Shown piece after piece: positions 1-10,872 of a stretch of DNA of 64,000 bases. The DNA is from Heterotrichella gracilis. Its lineage: Eukaryota > Sar > Xanthophyceae > Tribonematales > Xanthonemataceae. The stretch lies in assembly GCA_032358255.1 (NCBI GenBank), contig JAULBX010028493.1, positions 1 through 64,000 on the forward strand, written 5' to 3'. The position numbers and the translations under genes are program-made. Numbering within the stretch: the stretch's first letter is position 1; each line of letters starts with the position of its first letter. The notes under the pieces are model-generated. The model was not told where the DNA came from and searched no databases. It saw only the letters and a program-made list of their open reading frames with translations.

Positions 1-1021
1 CGCGGCGGCGGCCGCGGCGGCGCCCCCCGCCCCCCCCGCGCGCACGTGGAGGACGAGGAGGAGGGCCACTCCAGCGGCCTGCAGGTGGGTTTGGGAGGAG
101 GTAGTAGGGCTTGCCCTAGGGTTTTGTGGTGAGGGGGGGAATTTGGTAGCATAGGGCTTGCCCTGGGGTTTTGTGGCAGAGTGGGGTTCATGGTGGGGGA
201 TGACACCTTGCTCTACCAAAAGTGCACCTCCTGACACTCGCCGCAAGCTGCATGCTAGGACCTAGGCTAGTGTGTAGCCGCGTGCAAGGTGTTCACCCTG
301 CCGGTGCATCCTGGTTGTGCTCACACACCCCTTCCCCGCCTGTGCAGGTTGTTGTGCAGGGAATCCCCTGGGCCTACACCTGGAGGGAGCTGAAGGACCT
401 GTTTGGCGAGCTGGGCGAGGTGGCGCGGGCTGACGTGGTGTACGGCAAGGACGGGCGCAGCAGGGTGAGTGGCGGGGGTTGTGTCTAGGCTTTAGGGTTT
501 AGGGCTAGGTCTTGGGGTTTAGGCTCAGGGCTTGGGTGCTGATGGGGTGTACGGCAAGAAAGGGGGCAGCAGGGTAGGTTTAAGGGTTTGGGGCTTTGTT
601 TAGGGTTTGGGGCTAGGGTGCTGATGTGGTGTACAGCAAGGAAGGGCTCTGCAGGGCTGGTTTCAGGGTGAAGACTAGAGGCGAGAGCTATGCTTCATAT
701 GGATAGGCGTAGCAGGATTCGAGGCTAGATTCCCGATCAAATCGCGCATGGCCTCAACCTGAACCCTGGTAGGGGTTGTTGCATCGGCGCATCGCCGCTG
801 GTGCCTGACCAGCATGGATGCTGTGCTTGACATGGTGATGTGCACCCTTGGCTAATGAACGCCCCCATCTATTCCCCACATGAACCCCGACACCCTTGCT
901 GCAGGGCTACGGCACTGTGCGCTTTGAGACCCAGGCCTCCGCCGACGCCGCCATTGAGAAGTACCACGGCACCGACCTGGAGGGCCGCACCCTCACTGTC
1001 AAGCTGGACAAGTACGCGTAA
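1..1021 (+). CDS. RRM RNA-binding protein, 3' part (hnRNP M / Gbp2-like)
   Basis: Partial gene whose 5' end lies before the window. Three exons read in one frame: 1-84, 348-464 and 905-1021, with GT-AG introns, all in phase 0, stop TAA at 1019-1021. The first exon ends an RGG-rich, acidic linker (RGGGRGG, then EDEEE). The other two encode one complete RRM: RNP2-like VVVQGIPWAYTW, then RNP1-like GYGTVRFE, and a C-terminal strand LTVKLDKYA that ends the protein. The 'G-x-PW-x-Y-x-W-xx-LKDLF' opening resembles RRMs of hnRNP M and yeast Gbp2/Hrb1, so a nuclear mRNA-binding role is inferred. Both introns carry TTTAGGG-like repeats, and intron 2 holds two degraded copies of the end of exon 2. The RRM is clear; the exact orthologue is not. 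Confidence 0.85.
435..655 (+). repeat. Tandem copies of exon 2 tail plus donor, in RRM gene intron
   Basis: The end of exon 2 (435-464, containing GTGTACGGCAAGGACGGGC and ending AGG before GTGAGT at 465) is repeated in the intron at about 544-573, followed by GTAGGT, and at about 621-654, more decayed. The gaps are filled with TTTAGGG/TTTGGGG-like repeats. All copies keep the AGG|GT-type junction or a near match. This is read directly from the sequence. Confidence 0.85.
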
Positions 1022-1739
1022 AGTGTGCAGCATTGGACCCTGGGCTAGCTGCTTTGGGCGGGCCCCCGCTGGCTAGCTAGATTGCTGGCTGCAGCGGTGT
1101 GGAGCCACGAGCTTGGCCAAGTGTTGCTTGACAGTGTGTGGCCTGCCATAGATGGCTGGTCATGCGGGCCACTGGCGCAGTGGTGTGGTTGTGTACGGTT
1201 GAGGGCAATGCCATCAGGCGGCGGGCGGATGTGAAGCCGCCCGGATGCGCGATTGTGACTGCAGACGGTTTTTGGCCCCTTCTACCTGACGCTCAGAGTT
1301 TTGTCCCCCCCCCCGGTTGTAGCAAGGTTTGACCCAAATCTGATGGGCCAAGTGCGATGCAGCTGTGATTTGTGTCGTGCGGCAGGTGCATAGGTTTTCA
1401 AGGGTGCAATTGAGTCGGGCGGTAGTTTCTAGTCTGTGCCTGACTGATGCGTAGTGCCGCTTAGCTTTGCTTCTCTGCATCGTGCGTTGCGCTGCCTTTG
1501 TGTCTTTCAAGACGTTATCTATTGATCTGCCTCACAAGTGGCTGCTTGAGCACGCTTTTGCAGCCAGTTCACTCTGCCTGTCTGTAACTGAGAAGAGTAT
1601 TTGCCAATCATTTATGCCAGGCGATCTGCCATGATGGTGATGATGATCAGCGCAGCTCGCACTCTAAAAAGGAGAAAACCTTGTGCGCAACGTCAGTTGC
1701 TGCCGCAATGCCTGGGCTGATTGGCAGTAATTTAATTTT
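1022..1739. other. 3' flank and spacer, no gene seen
   Basis: About 0.7 kb downstream of the RRM gene. Short open frames exist on both strands but none has a recognisable motif or a consistent splice model. It probably holds the 3' UTR and then spacer up to the retroelement fragment. Confidence 0.5.
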
Positions 1740-2625
1740 TTGCCAGCCCGCCTCCCCCTTGCCCTTTATGCCGTCTTCCAGATGGCATTGCCCACTGTCT
1801 TGGATCATGCAAACACCCCGAGATCCATGCCCTTATCATCGCCAGGCACGGCAACCTTGCTCACTCCATCTCCACTACCATAGGGAGTTCCAAAAATGGC
1901 AATTGCCTTCTGTTCACAGATGCAGAAACTCACCCGCCCCGTTACACGCAGCTACCAATCTGGCTAGTGCCCCCTCAGCACCAGACCACCAAGCCTGATA
2001 TTGTCATGATCACCAATGCTGACAAAAATGATCTGCATACTCGGACCACAGCCCTGTCCCAAGCCCGCCGCAAGGACCACCACATTCAACTCCTAGAGGT
2101 CAAGTGCCCCAATACATTTGGCATTCATCGCACAGTTGTTGGAGCACTCCGAGTGCTTGAACCAGCACACAGGCCTGGGGCCCTGGCCACCCATCTCCGA
2201 CCTGTTGGCCTGGCTACCCACCTTAGATACGCTGGCTGGAGAGTAACCTGCCATGCACTATTTATTACCAACACTGGCATTGTCCCAGTTTCTATGTTCG
2301 AAGCCTTGACTGCTATAGGCTTAGCCCCACGTGTGATTGCCAACCTAATTCCTGAGTTGCAACTCCTTGCTATTCAAGGCTCCTATGCTGTGTACACTAA
2401 ACGCCAAACCCTTCTGCATGCCATGCCTGCGGGCATTGGCTAATTACTTGACCAGCCGTTCTGGCTGGTGTGGTGCCCTGGTGCGAGCCAGTGGCCCCCT
2501 AACTACGCCTCTGTGCGTTCCCTTTCTTTCTTTCTTCTTCTAATTACTGCCATGATGCCCGCCAGTCAGTCACTGTGCCATCATGCACATTTAATTTATG
2601 ATTTGTGATTTGTGATTTGTGACAA
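1740..2625 (+). mobile_element. 5'-truncated non-LTR retrotransposon fragment
   Basis: The frame ending at the stop 2441-2443 can be read back to about 1740, just after an in-frame TAA. It begins with the zinc-binding cluster found at the end of many protist and algal LINE-type polyproteins: C-P-L-C, then H-C-L-G-S-C-K-H-P-E, then ARHGNLAHSI. A segment with PDIVMI and LLEVKCPNTFG follows, like the restriction-endonuclease-like or DUF-type tail of these elements. There is no reverse transcriptase core in the window and no start codon at the edge, so this is a dead 3' remnant. The presumed 3' end carries a pyrimidine-rich stretch and a (TGATTTG)3-like microsatellite at about 2594-2622, as in LINEs with microsatellite tails. 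The clade is not determined. Confidence 0.7.
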
Positions 2626-4077
2626 GGTTTTCAAAACAAATTGTAAATTACCGGTTATTAACACAAGGTGGCTGGAAATAATTATCCTGGCGGCTAACTG
2701 GATATTAATACTAAGAATTTCCGCCGTTGAAGAGCCCCTATCAGTCTTTCTTTCTACAGCGCCTGACTTGGGCATTATTCTACCGTCACAGTGACTGGCT
2801 ATGGTCTACAGGTGGCCAATTGGCACATGAAATGGAAGCCAATTGCCACTTCTTTTTCTATTAAGAAGCAATTATTCCAAGGCTTAGTGCACAAATCTGC
2901 CCTAGTACGAAAAAGCAACCTTGGACCCAGGTTGACCTCAAAACTCACAGCCAGAGCGGGAAATGCAGTAACGCACAGATGCATGCTATCCACTGCCATA
3001 CACTACCCTGCCCACAAATTGTAGTAACTGTCTTGCACGAAAGCAGACTCTTGAGGCACGGTGAATCATTGCTGCGTGCTAGGACTCCCTCTAGGAAAAT
3101 GGCTGCCAAGGGTTGAGATGCATACACACCCCGACCACAAACCACATGTACAGCGCACTTTCTCTACCTCTGTGACATGTCCCCCCATCTGCCTAAGAAC
3201 TCTGAATCACAAACCCGATACCTTGTGTGCCATTGCATTCCAGATTACGCTTGAAAGATACGGTAGCTACCAGAACTCTAACAGTCTCACTACATTGCCA
3301 GTGCTTGGCTTCACAGTTATACTAACAAATAAGAAATTACCAAAACATTGTGGGTGGATGCATGAATTGTAGAATCGCTTGCGAGCGAGGCACAGATGCT
3401 CAAAACATGCAGTGCCTGCACATGATTCAAATAAAATTGATTTGCCAACCCATTTGCAAGCATGCCGAATTAAAATCCTAATCTCAGGGGCAAACCATCA
3501 CTAATCCTGTCGCAAGAAGGAGCAAGTGGCGGGAGATCACAACATAAAAATCTAGCAAAATTACCGGCTCGACAGCCTGTAGTCACCCATTTCATGCAGT
3601 GCTCCTAAAAACGGTGTAGGCGAAGCTGCATCTGCAACAATACCTTCTAGAGCGGCAGACGTGGCAACAAACTGGCGACCACAACTGCACCACTATAGTA
3701 CTCTCACTAAGCTGTAACATCTACAACGTAGTACACGAAACTGTCGACTAGGCGCAAATTCCAAGCCACATCAATGCATCTGCCACAGGAAACAACCTAC
3801 CGGCTGGGAGCCTATGATAGCTGTGCGACTTGCCAGTGACACATTGACCCAGGGTGCACTTATTGTTTGCCCTGCAACCTGTGGTTCACAGATGGGACAT
3901 ACCACATGGCCAATATTCCCAATGAGAGCCAAAGGTCACCCAACCTGGACTCCTGAGCACCAGCGGCCCACCACACAACAAGCTGACATCATCAGATCCT
4001 GTGGTGGGCCGCTGTCAATCCAGCCCCTGCTGACATCCTTGCCCATGCAGCAACTCCCCCGCACAGCCTGCCCCTCC
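2626..4077. other. AT-richer intergenic stretch, no gene seen
   Basis: About 1.45 kb between the retroelement tail and the 3' end of the next minus-strand gene. Small open frames occur (for example 2791-3024 and 3061-3372 on plus) but show no motif, no convincing splice pairs and no repeat structure. The part next to 4078 should include the 3' UTR of the minus-strand gene. Confidence 0.45.
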
Positions 4078-6537
4078 TCACACCTCCATCTTCACAGCAG
4101 CTCCAGCCTGCCGGGCAGCACCAGCCTTTGGATATGCAGCGCCACCAGAGCGCCTGCGGCCTGGCCATGACCGCTGGCCACCGCTCCTGCCTGGCGCCTG
4201 GGCCACAACCCCCGTCAGGGCGCGCACGCCGCCTGGCAGCGCACCTCCAGGCGGGCCGAGGCTGCCCTGTGGCGCAGCACCAGCAGGGGCTGCTGCAGAT
4301 GCGGTGGCTTGCATCCAGGTAGGCGGGGCTGCAAAGGGGGCAAAGCGGGGGGGCAGCAACAGCCCTGGGGAGCCACCGGGTGGACCCTGGCCAGGGCACA
4401 GGGCTGCACCTCCCTCAGCCGGGCCCACCATGTAGGTGAACGGGCTCCTCCTGCCTCCCACCCCCTCGCGCACCAGGCGCTCCTCGATCTTGAGCCTCCT
4501 GCCACACGTGGGGGCATGCGCCAAGTCAACATGCTGACAGTGGTATGATCGGCTGACATTGAGTGATATTGCTTGATATTGATCATAATCTGATGGCACT
4601 CACTCCCTGTCCACACACGCTGGCATGCATGGTTTTTTGCGCCTTGCAACCATTTTGAACATCTCACAATTACACATTTCACCATAACAACGGCATTGGC
4701 AGGTTGTAGATAGCAATGTCACATATGTGAGCTTGGCATCAATTTCTGCTCGTTAGGCGTATGCGGATAGAACAGGACAGCCATTTTTCTTGCCACCAAA
4801 TTGTCCCACCCAGGGTTCTAGAACAAAGTGTAGGATGATGTAACCCACCTGAGTGCCTTGCTGGTGTCCGGTGTGTTCCCCATGATCTGGCGGATCTCGG
4901 CCTCCTTTACATTAGTCCTCTCACCAATGTACTCAATGATTGCGTTGGCCAGCTTCTCGATACGGGTGCCTCCATGCTGCACACGCAATGTGGACAGCGT
5001 GTCAGCTGCACACTGATATAACTAATTAAGCACATGGCATTCAACGCAATTTGTTTACAAAAGGCAATATACTAGCTCCCTCGTCAATGAGCGGCTTGTA
5101 ACATGCCATGCCAACAGGCCTCAGGAGGTCAACATGCATTATCATGATCTGTTGACAAACCCTAATAAGGGTTTAGAAAGTGCAGGCGGCCATGGCAGGC
5201 TCGGCACTTATTTCCCCCAGGGATGACCACATCCTGGTACCATCCAGGAAGCCAAGGACCTGGCTGCCTGGTCAGGTGGTACTTTCACTCCTGCACACCT
5301 TGCGAGTTCCTCCCGCTTTCTTCTCCTTGGGCTTGGGGATTGCCTCGGCGCCGTCCTCGGATGCTGCCCTTGCAGTACTGGTCCGAGTCCCCATCCTGGC
5401 TACCGGTGACGCAGCCAGCTCCTGCAGTTGGGCGGCTGACACCGTGCTGGTGGGCACGAAGGCTGAGCCGCTGTTGTGCACCAGGAGCGTGAAGGAGGCC
5501 GACTCTGAAGATAACAATAAATGATTTGTTGTTGATCCATTTATTGATAGATCAATAGAGTGATTTGTGACAGGTAGGAGAGTACACGGATAGGAGTACA
5601 CTCTGACAGATAGGGAAGTGCAATTTGTCATTGGTGCGAGGGCATTGATTGAGAAAGGGATAAGGGTTGGAAGGGTGGCAGCAGGCATTGATCATTCCCT
5701 GCAGTGCCCCTACCATTATCTGCGTCTGTCTGGCCCTGGGCACCCCTGTGCAGCCTGTCAAGCTCCTCCAAGGGGCCATCTCCAAACCGTGCTGGTCGCT
5801 GCATCCACAGGATGCTGTCAGCCTTAGATTGAGGGAGGCAATTGCAATGCCGTGGGATGCAGTGATCACAGGGGATCGCTTGCCGCTCTTTGCATGCATC
5901 CGATGCAAAGATTTAATATTCAGCTACAACTGGTTTGTGCGACTGTGTCCCTTTGATGCCAACGATTTGCCGCAGTCAGCAATGCCCATCAAGGGGCAGT
6001 TTGCCAAAGTATGAATGTCATTGTGACACTGGTTTCTTGCTGTCAAATTATTTTATTTTAAATTCAGAAAAAATGTTCATTTTTAAAATAAGGTTAAGGT
6101 GTTACAATAATTGTAATACCTAGTGCATATGAGCACGCACACATCGTGACTCACACAAGTAGTATCACAGGGTGCTGATTGCCTTCACACACATGTTAAA
6201 TGAATTGCTTAGACATAAAACTGTCAGGCAATCATTGGCAATGCCTGTGTCAGTCAGTGAGTCAGGAATGGCACGATCAAGAAGTCAACACCTATGCCAT
6301 CCACTTGCACAAAATTTGATGTCAGGATGTCAAGGCCGCACCTTGAGGTTCCTAACCGGGCGGTCACTGTCAACGTGTTGTGGAAGATGGCCTGAGGTGG
6401 TGGTGAAAGACAACAGAGGCTGTGCGTCTATTGGGTCACCTACCCCAGTGCTTCTCCTGCCTGCACCATTTGGGCGCCTCCCCAGTCCAGCTGCTATTGC
6501 CACCCCCTGGAGAGGGGACTTGGGCAGAGTCCTCTGA

Positions 6538-6574
<37 letters not shown>

Positions 6575-9500
6575 GTTTGAGACACACGCACATGGTGTCA
6601 TATTATTTTGAAAAACAGATGTGCACATGTGATTTTATTCATGATCACGGGACAAAAAAGGTAAAACATTGTGTTTTATTGCGTACTGCTGAATAATTGC
6701 AGATACTGTATGTATCATTATGAATGGAATTCTCAATGTCAAGAAGATCTACCTCCACTGCAGCCTAAAGCCTATCTACTGATTTAAAATTTTGCAGCCA
6801 ATGCTTCATGACATTCGCACCCAGATGTAAAGCTAAAAGTTTCGGGTTTCAGTTTTGGCTTTTATACTTCCTGCTTTCCCCATTTCAGTATGCCAATATA
6901 TCCTGGGAAGGCACATTCCTTACCTTGGTCACCTGTCCTGACTTGACGTGGTACTTGTTGTCGGCCTGCAGCTGGATACTGTCACCCACCCAGGGGACTG
7001 GGTCCCCGCCATCGTCCAGCATGGTGCAACCCATGGGGTAGTTGTGGACCGGGACGAGCATCGGGGGGGTGGCAGGCTGCGTCGTATCCCCGATGCCAGA
7101 GGCCTTCATGGCACTGACTATGGCTTGGGACAGGCTACTGGGGTTGCTGCTAGGGCGCATCGCTGGAGACTGGTACCGGCTGCGGACCTGCAGATGTCAC
7201 GCAAAAGGTTGATGACAGCATGGAAACCCTTGCACAGCTGCGCATGAAGTGACCCTGTGTGCACTTGCCATCTTATTCAAACCATTGCCAATTACGTAAA
7301 GCACCACTTGCTGGCATAAATTATTTGCAACGCAACTGGTAACACAACTCAGAAATTTTGAGCAACAAAAGCATGGGATTTTCACTCTGTGAACAGTATC
7401 GATGGTCACTTTTGTACAGTAATGTTTGCAACTGGACCAGGTAACATGACCCAGGAATAATGTTGGACAAGAGCATGGGAGTTTCATTCTGTTAACAGTC
7501 AGTTGTGCACGTGATAAACTTCAACCTGGGGCAGTGATGGAGTCTGGGTGGGGCTCACGCGATTGCCACCTGGCAGACCCTCCAGCAGCTTGTCAATCAT
7601 AGCACTGCTGTCCGCCACTTGGCTGGTTGCTGGGAGCGACACGCTGACTGCAGCAGCGGGCCCCGCGTCTTGCCTTGCTGCGGCAGCGGCGTCAGGGACA
7701 GCCTCTGAGCGCAGGGAAAGGAGAGCGTCAATGAGCTTGGCGGCCTGGATCTGCTTGTCTGCGTTGTTCTTCATTGCCGCACCTGTGACATGGGCCGCGG
7801 TTTTGTAAGCCAACTTTGGTCAATATTGCAAGTCAATAATTCATTTTTATTATCAACACGTTTGTTTTGTCTCCAGCGCAATGGTTATACATCAGTCCGC
7901 CTGGACGCTTTTCTTGCAAGACCTGGATATATGACTATATGCAATGAGCACATCACCACAGCTAAGGTCTGTTTTATAACAGCCAAAGTACATCAACCTG
8001 ACAGTGTCATTGCCTTGTCACAGGGCCCACATGATCTGGGTCACGCTGAGCCATGTCTGACAATTGACACTGAGGCAGCTGCTCCCCATGGAACCACAGT
8101 GCATATATCAAGGCTGGATGCACTTTATGCAGGTGTCACTTTGGGACTTCCCCAACCACGATGCCTGAAAATATATGTAAACACCAGGCTAGCTGCCAGT
8201 GTCTGGCAGCAGTTTCCAGCTTGGTCTACAGCCTGATTTGAAACAATCATCATTCATGGCAGCATCTTACCTGGTGACAGCAAGGCTTCAATCTGGCCCA
8301 CCGCGTTTGAGTTGCTGCCCAAACCAGCAGGCTGGGCGCCATTCAGCTGCGCAGGCGTTCCGAGGCCAAGGGTGATGGTCTTCCCTTGCAGTGGGAGCAG
8401 CGGTGGCGCAGGGGCAGGCGGCGCAGGGCTCTGGCTGCCAAGCTGCCCCGGCTGCCTGGGGACTGGCTGCAGCAGCCCTCCTACGCCTGAATATGAAATA
8501 TATATAGATGATTAGTAGATAGCCTAGACTTGATATATTCATAAAATGGCGGTGCAAGCAGCACTAACTGTTACAGTAGGCAAACAGATGTGTGCTGCAC
8601 TCCTTTCTACCTTGTTGCATACCATGAGATGGTGCGTGACAGGCCATGTATGGGGCTGTACATGAGAAAGTTACCTGACAACGGGCACACCATTCCCAGC
8701 AGAGGGTTGGAGACAGACGCCTGACCTGCTAGTCGCGAGTTACCAGGCTGCGTGTTGGCGCCGCCAGACTGGGTGATCCCCAGCACATGCGAAGCCAGCC
8801 CAATGCCTGCAGATGCGTTGCAGGGGGTTGAAGGGGCAGCCATGGGGGTGCTTTCGCTCTTGATCGCTGCCAGCTGGGCCATCAGGGACCTGTTCTGCTC
8901 CTGGAGGGCTGAAACGCTGTTGGATTCATCATACAGCTGCTTCTGTGACTCCTGTGGGGCGCTGCCCTGCCTGGACAGCCACGCCGCCTTTGCCGCACGG
9001 GTTGTGCCTGCCCAGCTTCCTCTGCCTTGGCCAATAGAGCCATCCCCAGAAGAGACCAGAGAGCCCTGGCGGTCGAGCTGCACTGCTGGCAAAGGCATGC
9101 TGTTCTGTTTGGTGGTGAGGATTGGTGCTTCGGTAGCCATTTCTGATGGCTGGCGCTGTGCATGGACTGACTGAGATCTTGCGGCTGAGACCATGATGGC
9201 TGCCGTGATGTCGGAGCCAGGCTGCTTGTGACTGCTGCCGCTGTCTTGAGGAGGGGATGTAGCAGCCTGGAATGGAGACACGGGGGTTGCTGCACCAGTG
9301 TGAGGCACATTGTATTGGCACTGCTTCATCTGCGCCTGGAGTCCAGCTTGCTGCGGGGCTTGGGCTGCAAACCCCATGGCCTGCTGGGCAGGCGCTTTGA
9401 GCACAAAGCCCTGCAGGGCGTTTGGAGTTATTGAGAGGAGGGTAGAGTCACTGCTTGCTCTGCCCAGGCCCTTCCTCAGGCTTGCAGCACCCGTCAGGGG

Positions 9501-10591
9501 GTTGAAATGGAGGGCATTGTCCCCTAAACTCTGCAGGGACCCAATGTGGGGATGCGCTGGGGGCTTCATCGCCACGGTGCCAGCCCGCGACAGCATCGCA
9601 TTGCCCACAAGATGGAACGGGGCGTTCATGGGTGACAATTCACCAAACCTGTCCTCTGCGCCAGTTCCAAAGCTTGAGAGGCTGCTAAGTGCTGCCAGGT
9701 TGACTGAAGCAAACTGACTGGGAGGCGCTGTTCCTGCCCTCTGGAGGCTGTTGAATACACTCTTAGGGTACAGCGCTGCGCCTGCCTGTGGTTCTGCCTT
9801 GATGCGCGGTGATGGAGGGAACAGGCTGGCTGCCGCTGCAAAACCACAGAGGTCCCCGTCCAGGCTACCCAGGAGGTCATGTGGCGCCTCAAAGGTGGAT
9901 GCAAAAGCAGCCGCCGCTGGTTGCTGGAATGGGGATGACCCTGGCAGTGTGTGGTGGTCCTCCTCACGCTTGATGTCAAACGCACATGCAGCTGCGCTCG
10001 GCATGAAGGGTGAAGCTTGCATTGAGAGAGATGGGTTAATGAATGATGTTGGCTGGGGCTGAGAGCTGTTCTGTGGGCGCCGATCAGCGGAGTTGTTTGT
10101 GGATGAAGCTTCCGTGTGGTCCTCCTCCATTGGTGCCACATTGGAAGGAGCATTGCAGTCCCCGCAGTCTGAAATCCCGGTCAAGAAGCTTGCGCCTGGG
10201 TTGTGCTGGGAGGGATAATGAAAAAGCTCCCCACAATCTGCAAGGGGATGAAAACACTATCAAAAGATAAATCGGTGCATTAAATTCTGCGAGGATAGTA
10301 CGTTACTCTCTACATAGTTCTGCTGGTGTGCGTCACAGTAGCAAAATATACAACCAGGAAAGCAACCAGTAACTTTGCAATTAAATGTACGTACTATCAA
10401 ATTTTGGTTGGTGCATTGCATGTACAGGAATGCCGCATTGGCAATGCTGCAGTGCTGCAAAAAGCAATCGCATTGCAGTAGGGTGATAAACAAAGCGGTT
10501 GAAAAACATTCGTACCAGCGAGAATGCTCCCAGTTTGCATGTTATTATTACCCTTGAATAGGGGCTGTGCTAGCCCTGGACCTTGATTCAT
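4078..10591 (-). CDS. Large low-complexity protein with C-terminal winged-helix-like domain
   Basis: Ten exons on the minus strand, phases all compatible: 10591-10552, 10237-8675, 8486-8271, 7782-7526, 7187-6924, 6533-6342, 5822-5714, 5504-5299, 4976-4849, 4498-4078; about 1131 aa. The start MNQGPGLAQPLFK follows an in-frame stop. Residues about 14-880 are Ser/Gln/Ala/Pro-rich and apparently disordered, with a short coiled coil near the end of exon 2 (VSALQEQNRSLMAQLAAI). Residues about 950-1016 form a compact domain: helices around KLANAIIEYIGERTNVKEA, then GNTPDTSKALR, then a wing ending GGRRSPFTYMV, the pattern of a winged helix-turn-helix. The Gly/Ala/Pro-rich tail ends KMEV. A DNA-binding regulator is plausible, but I recognise no named family. 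Exon 10 could hide a further 3' intron. Confidence 0.7.
6539..6573. repeat. (AC)17 microsatellite
   Basis: An uninterrupted AC dinucleotide run in the intron just upstream (in the gene's sense) of exon 6 of the minus-strand gene. It abuts the acceptor, so on the coding strand it is a GT-rich tract ending in CTCAG. Confidence 0.95.
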
Positions 10592-10752
10592 GGTGAAGGC
10601 CAGCCTGAGGTCGGCAGGCTGTGCTTAAAACGGCAGGGAATACTGTTCCTTGATCTCCTGGAAAACCTGCAGCACAATCCAGCATATTATGGTACACCCA
10701 AAACGTTAAAGATTTACCCAAAATGTATTTCTGACCATGTATAACTCTCTGC

Positions 10753-10872
10753 TACACTGCCCACTCGTGCCTTTAACCAAGACGATGACTGCCGCAGTGT
10801 CAAAGAAAAGTCAAACTAATCTTTGAACTGCGGCAGTCATCACCCTCGTCAGAGACACAAGTGGGCAGTGTA
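10753..10872. ncRNA. 120-nt imperfect hairpin: candidate pre-miRNA or MITE
   Basis: The outer arms 10753-10765 and 10860-10872 are perfect inverted repeats (TACACTGCCCACT). The inner arms 10784-10805 and 10821-10841 pair over 21 bp with a single one-base bulge (GATGACTGCCGCAG / CTGCGGCAGTCATC plus TCAAAG / CTTTGA), leaving a 15-nt loop. An 18-nt partly paired internal region separates the two stems. The 21-22-nt near-perfect duplex next to a small loop is what a plant or algal miRNA precursor looks like. Equally, TA at both ends with terminal inverted repeats fits a Tc1/mariner-type MITE. It lies 160 bp upstream of the start of the minus-strand gene and overlaps no credible CDS. Either strand could be transcribed. 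Confidence 0.55.

Noticed and set aside
1967-2443. Stand-alone 158-aa gene starting at ATG 1967
   Set aside because: The same frame continues upstream through a zinc cluster typical of retrotransposon ends, so it is a fragment of a mobile element.
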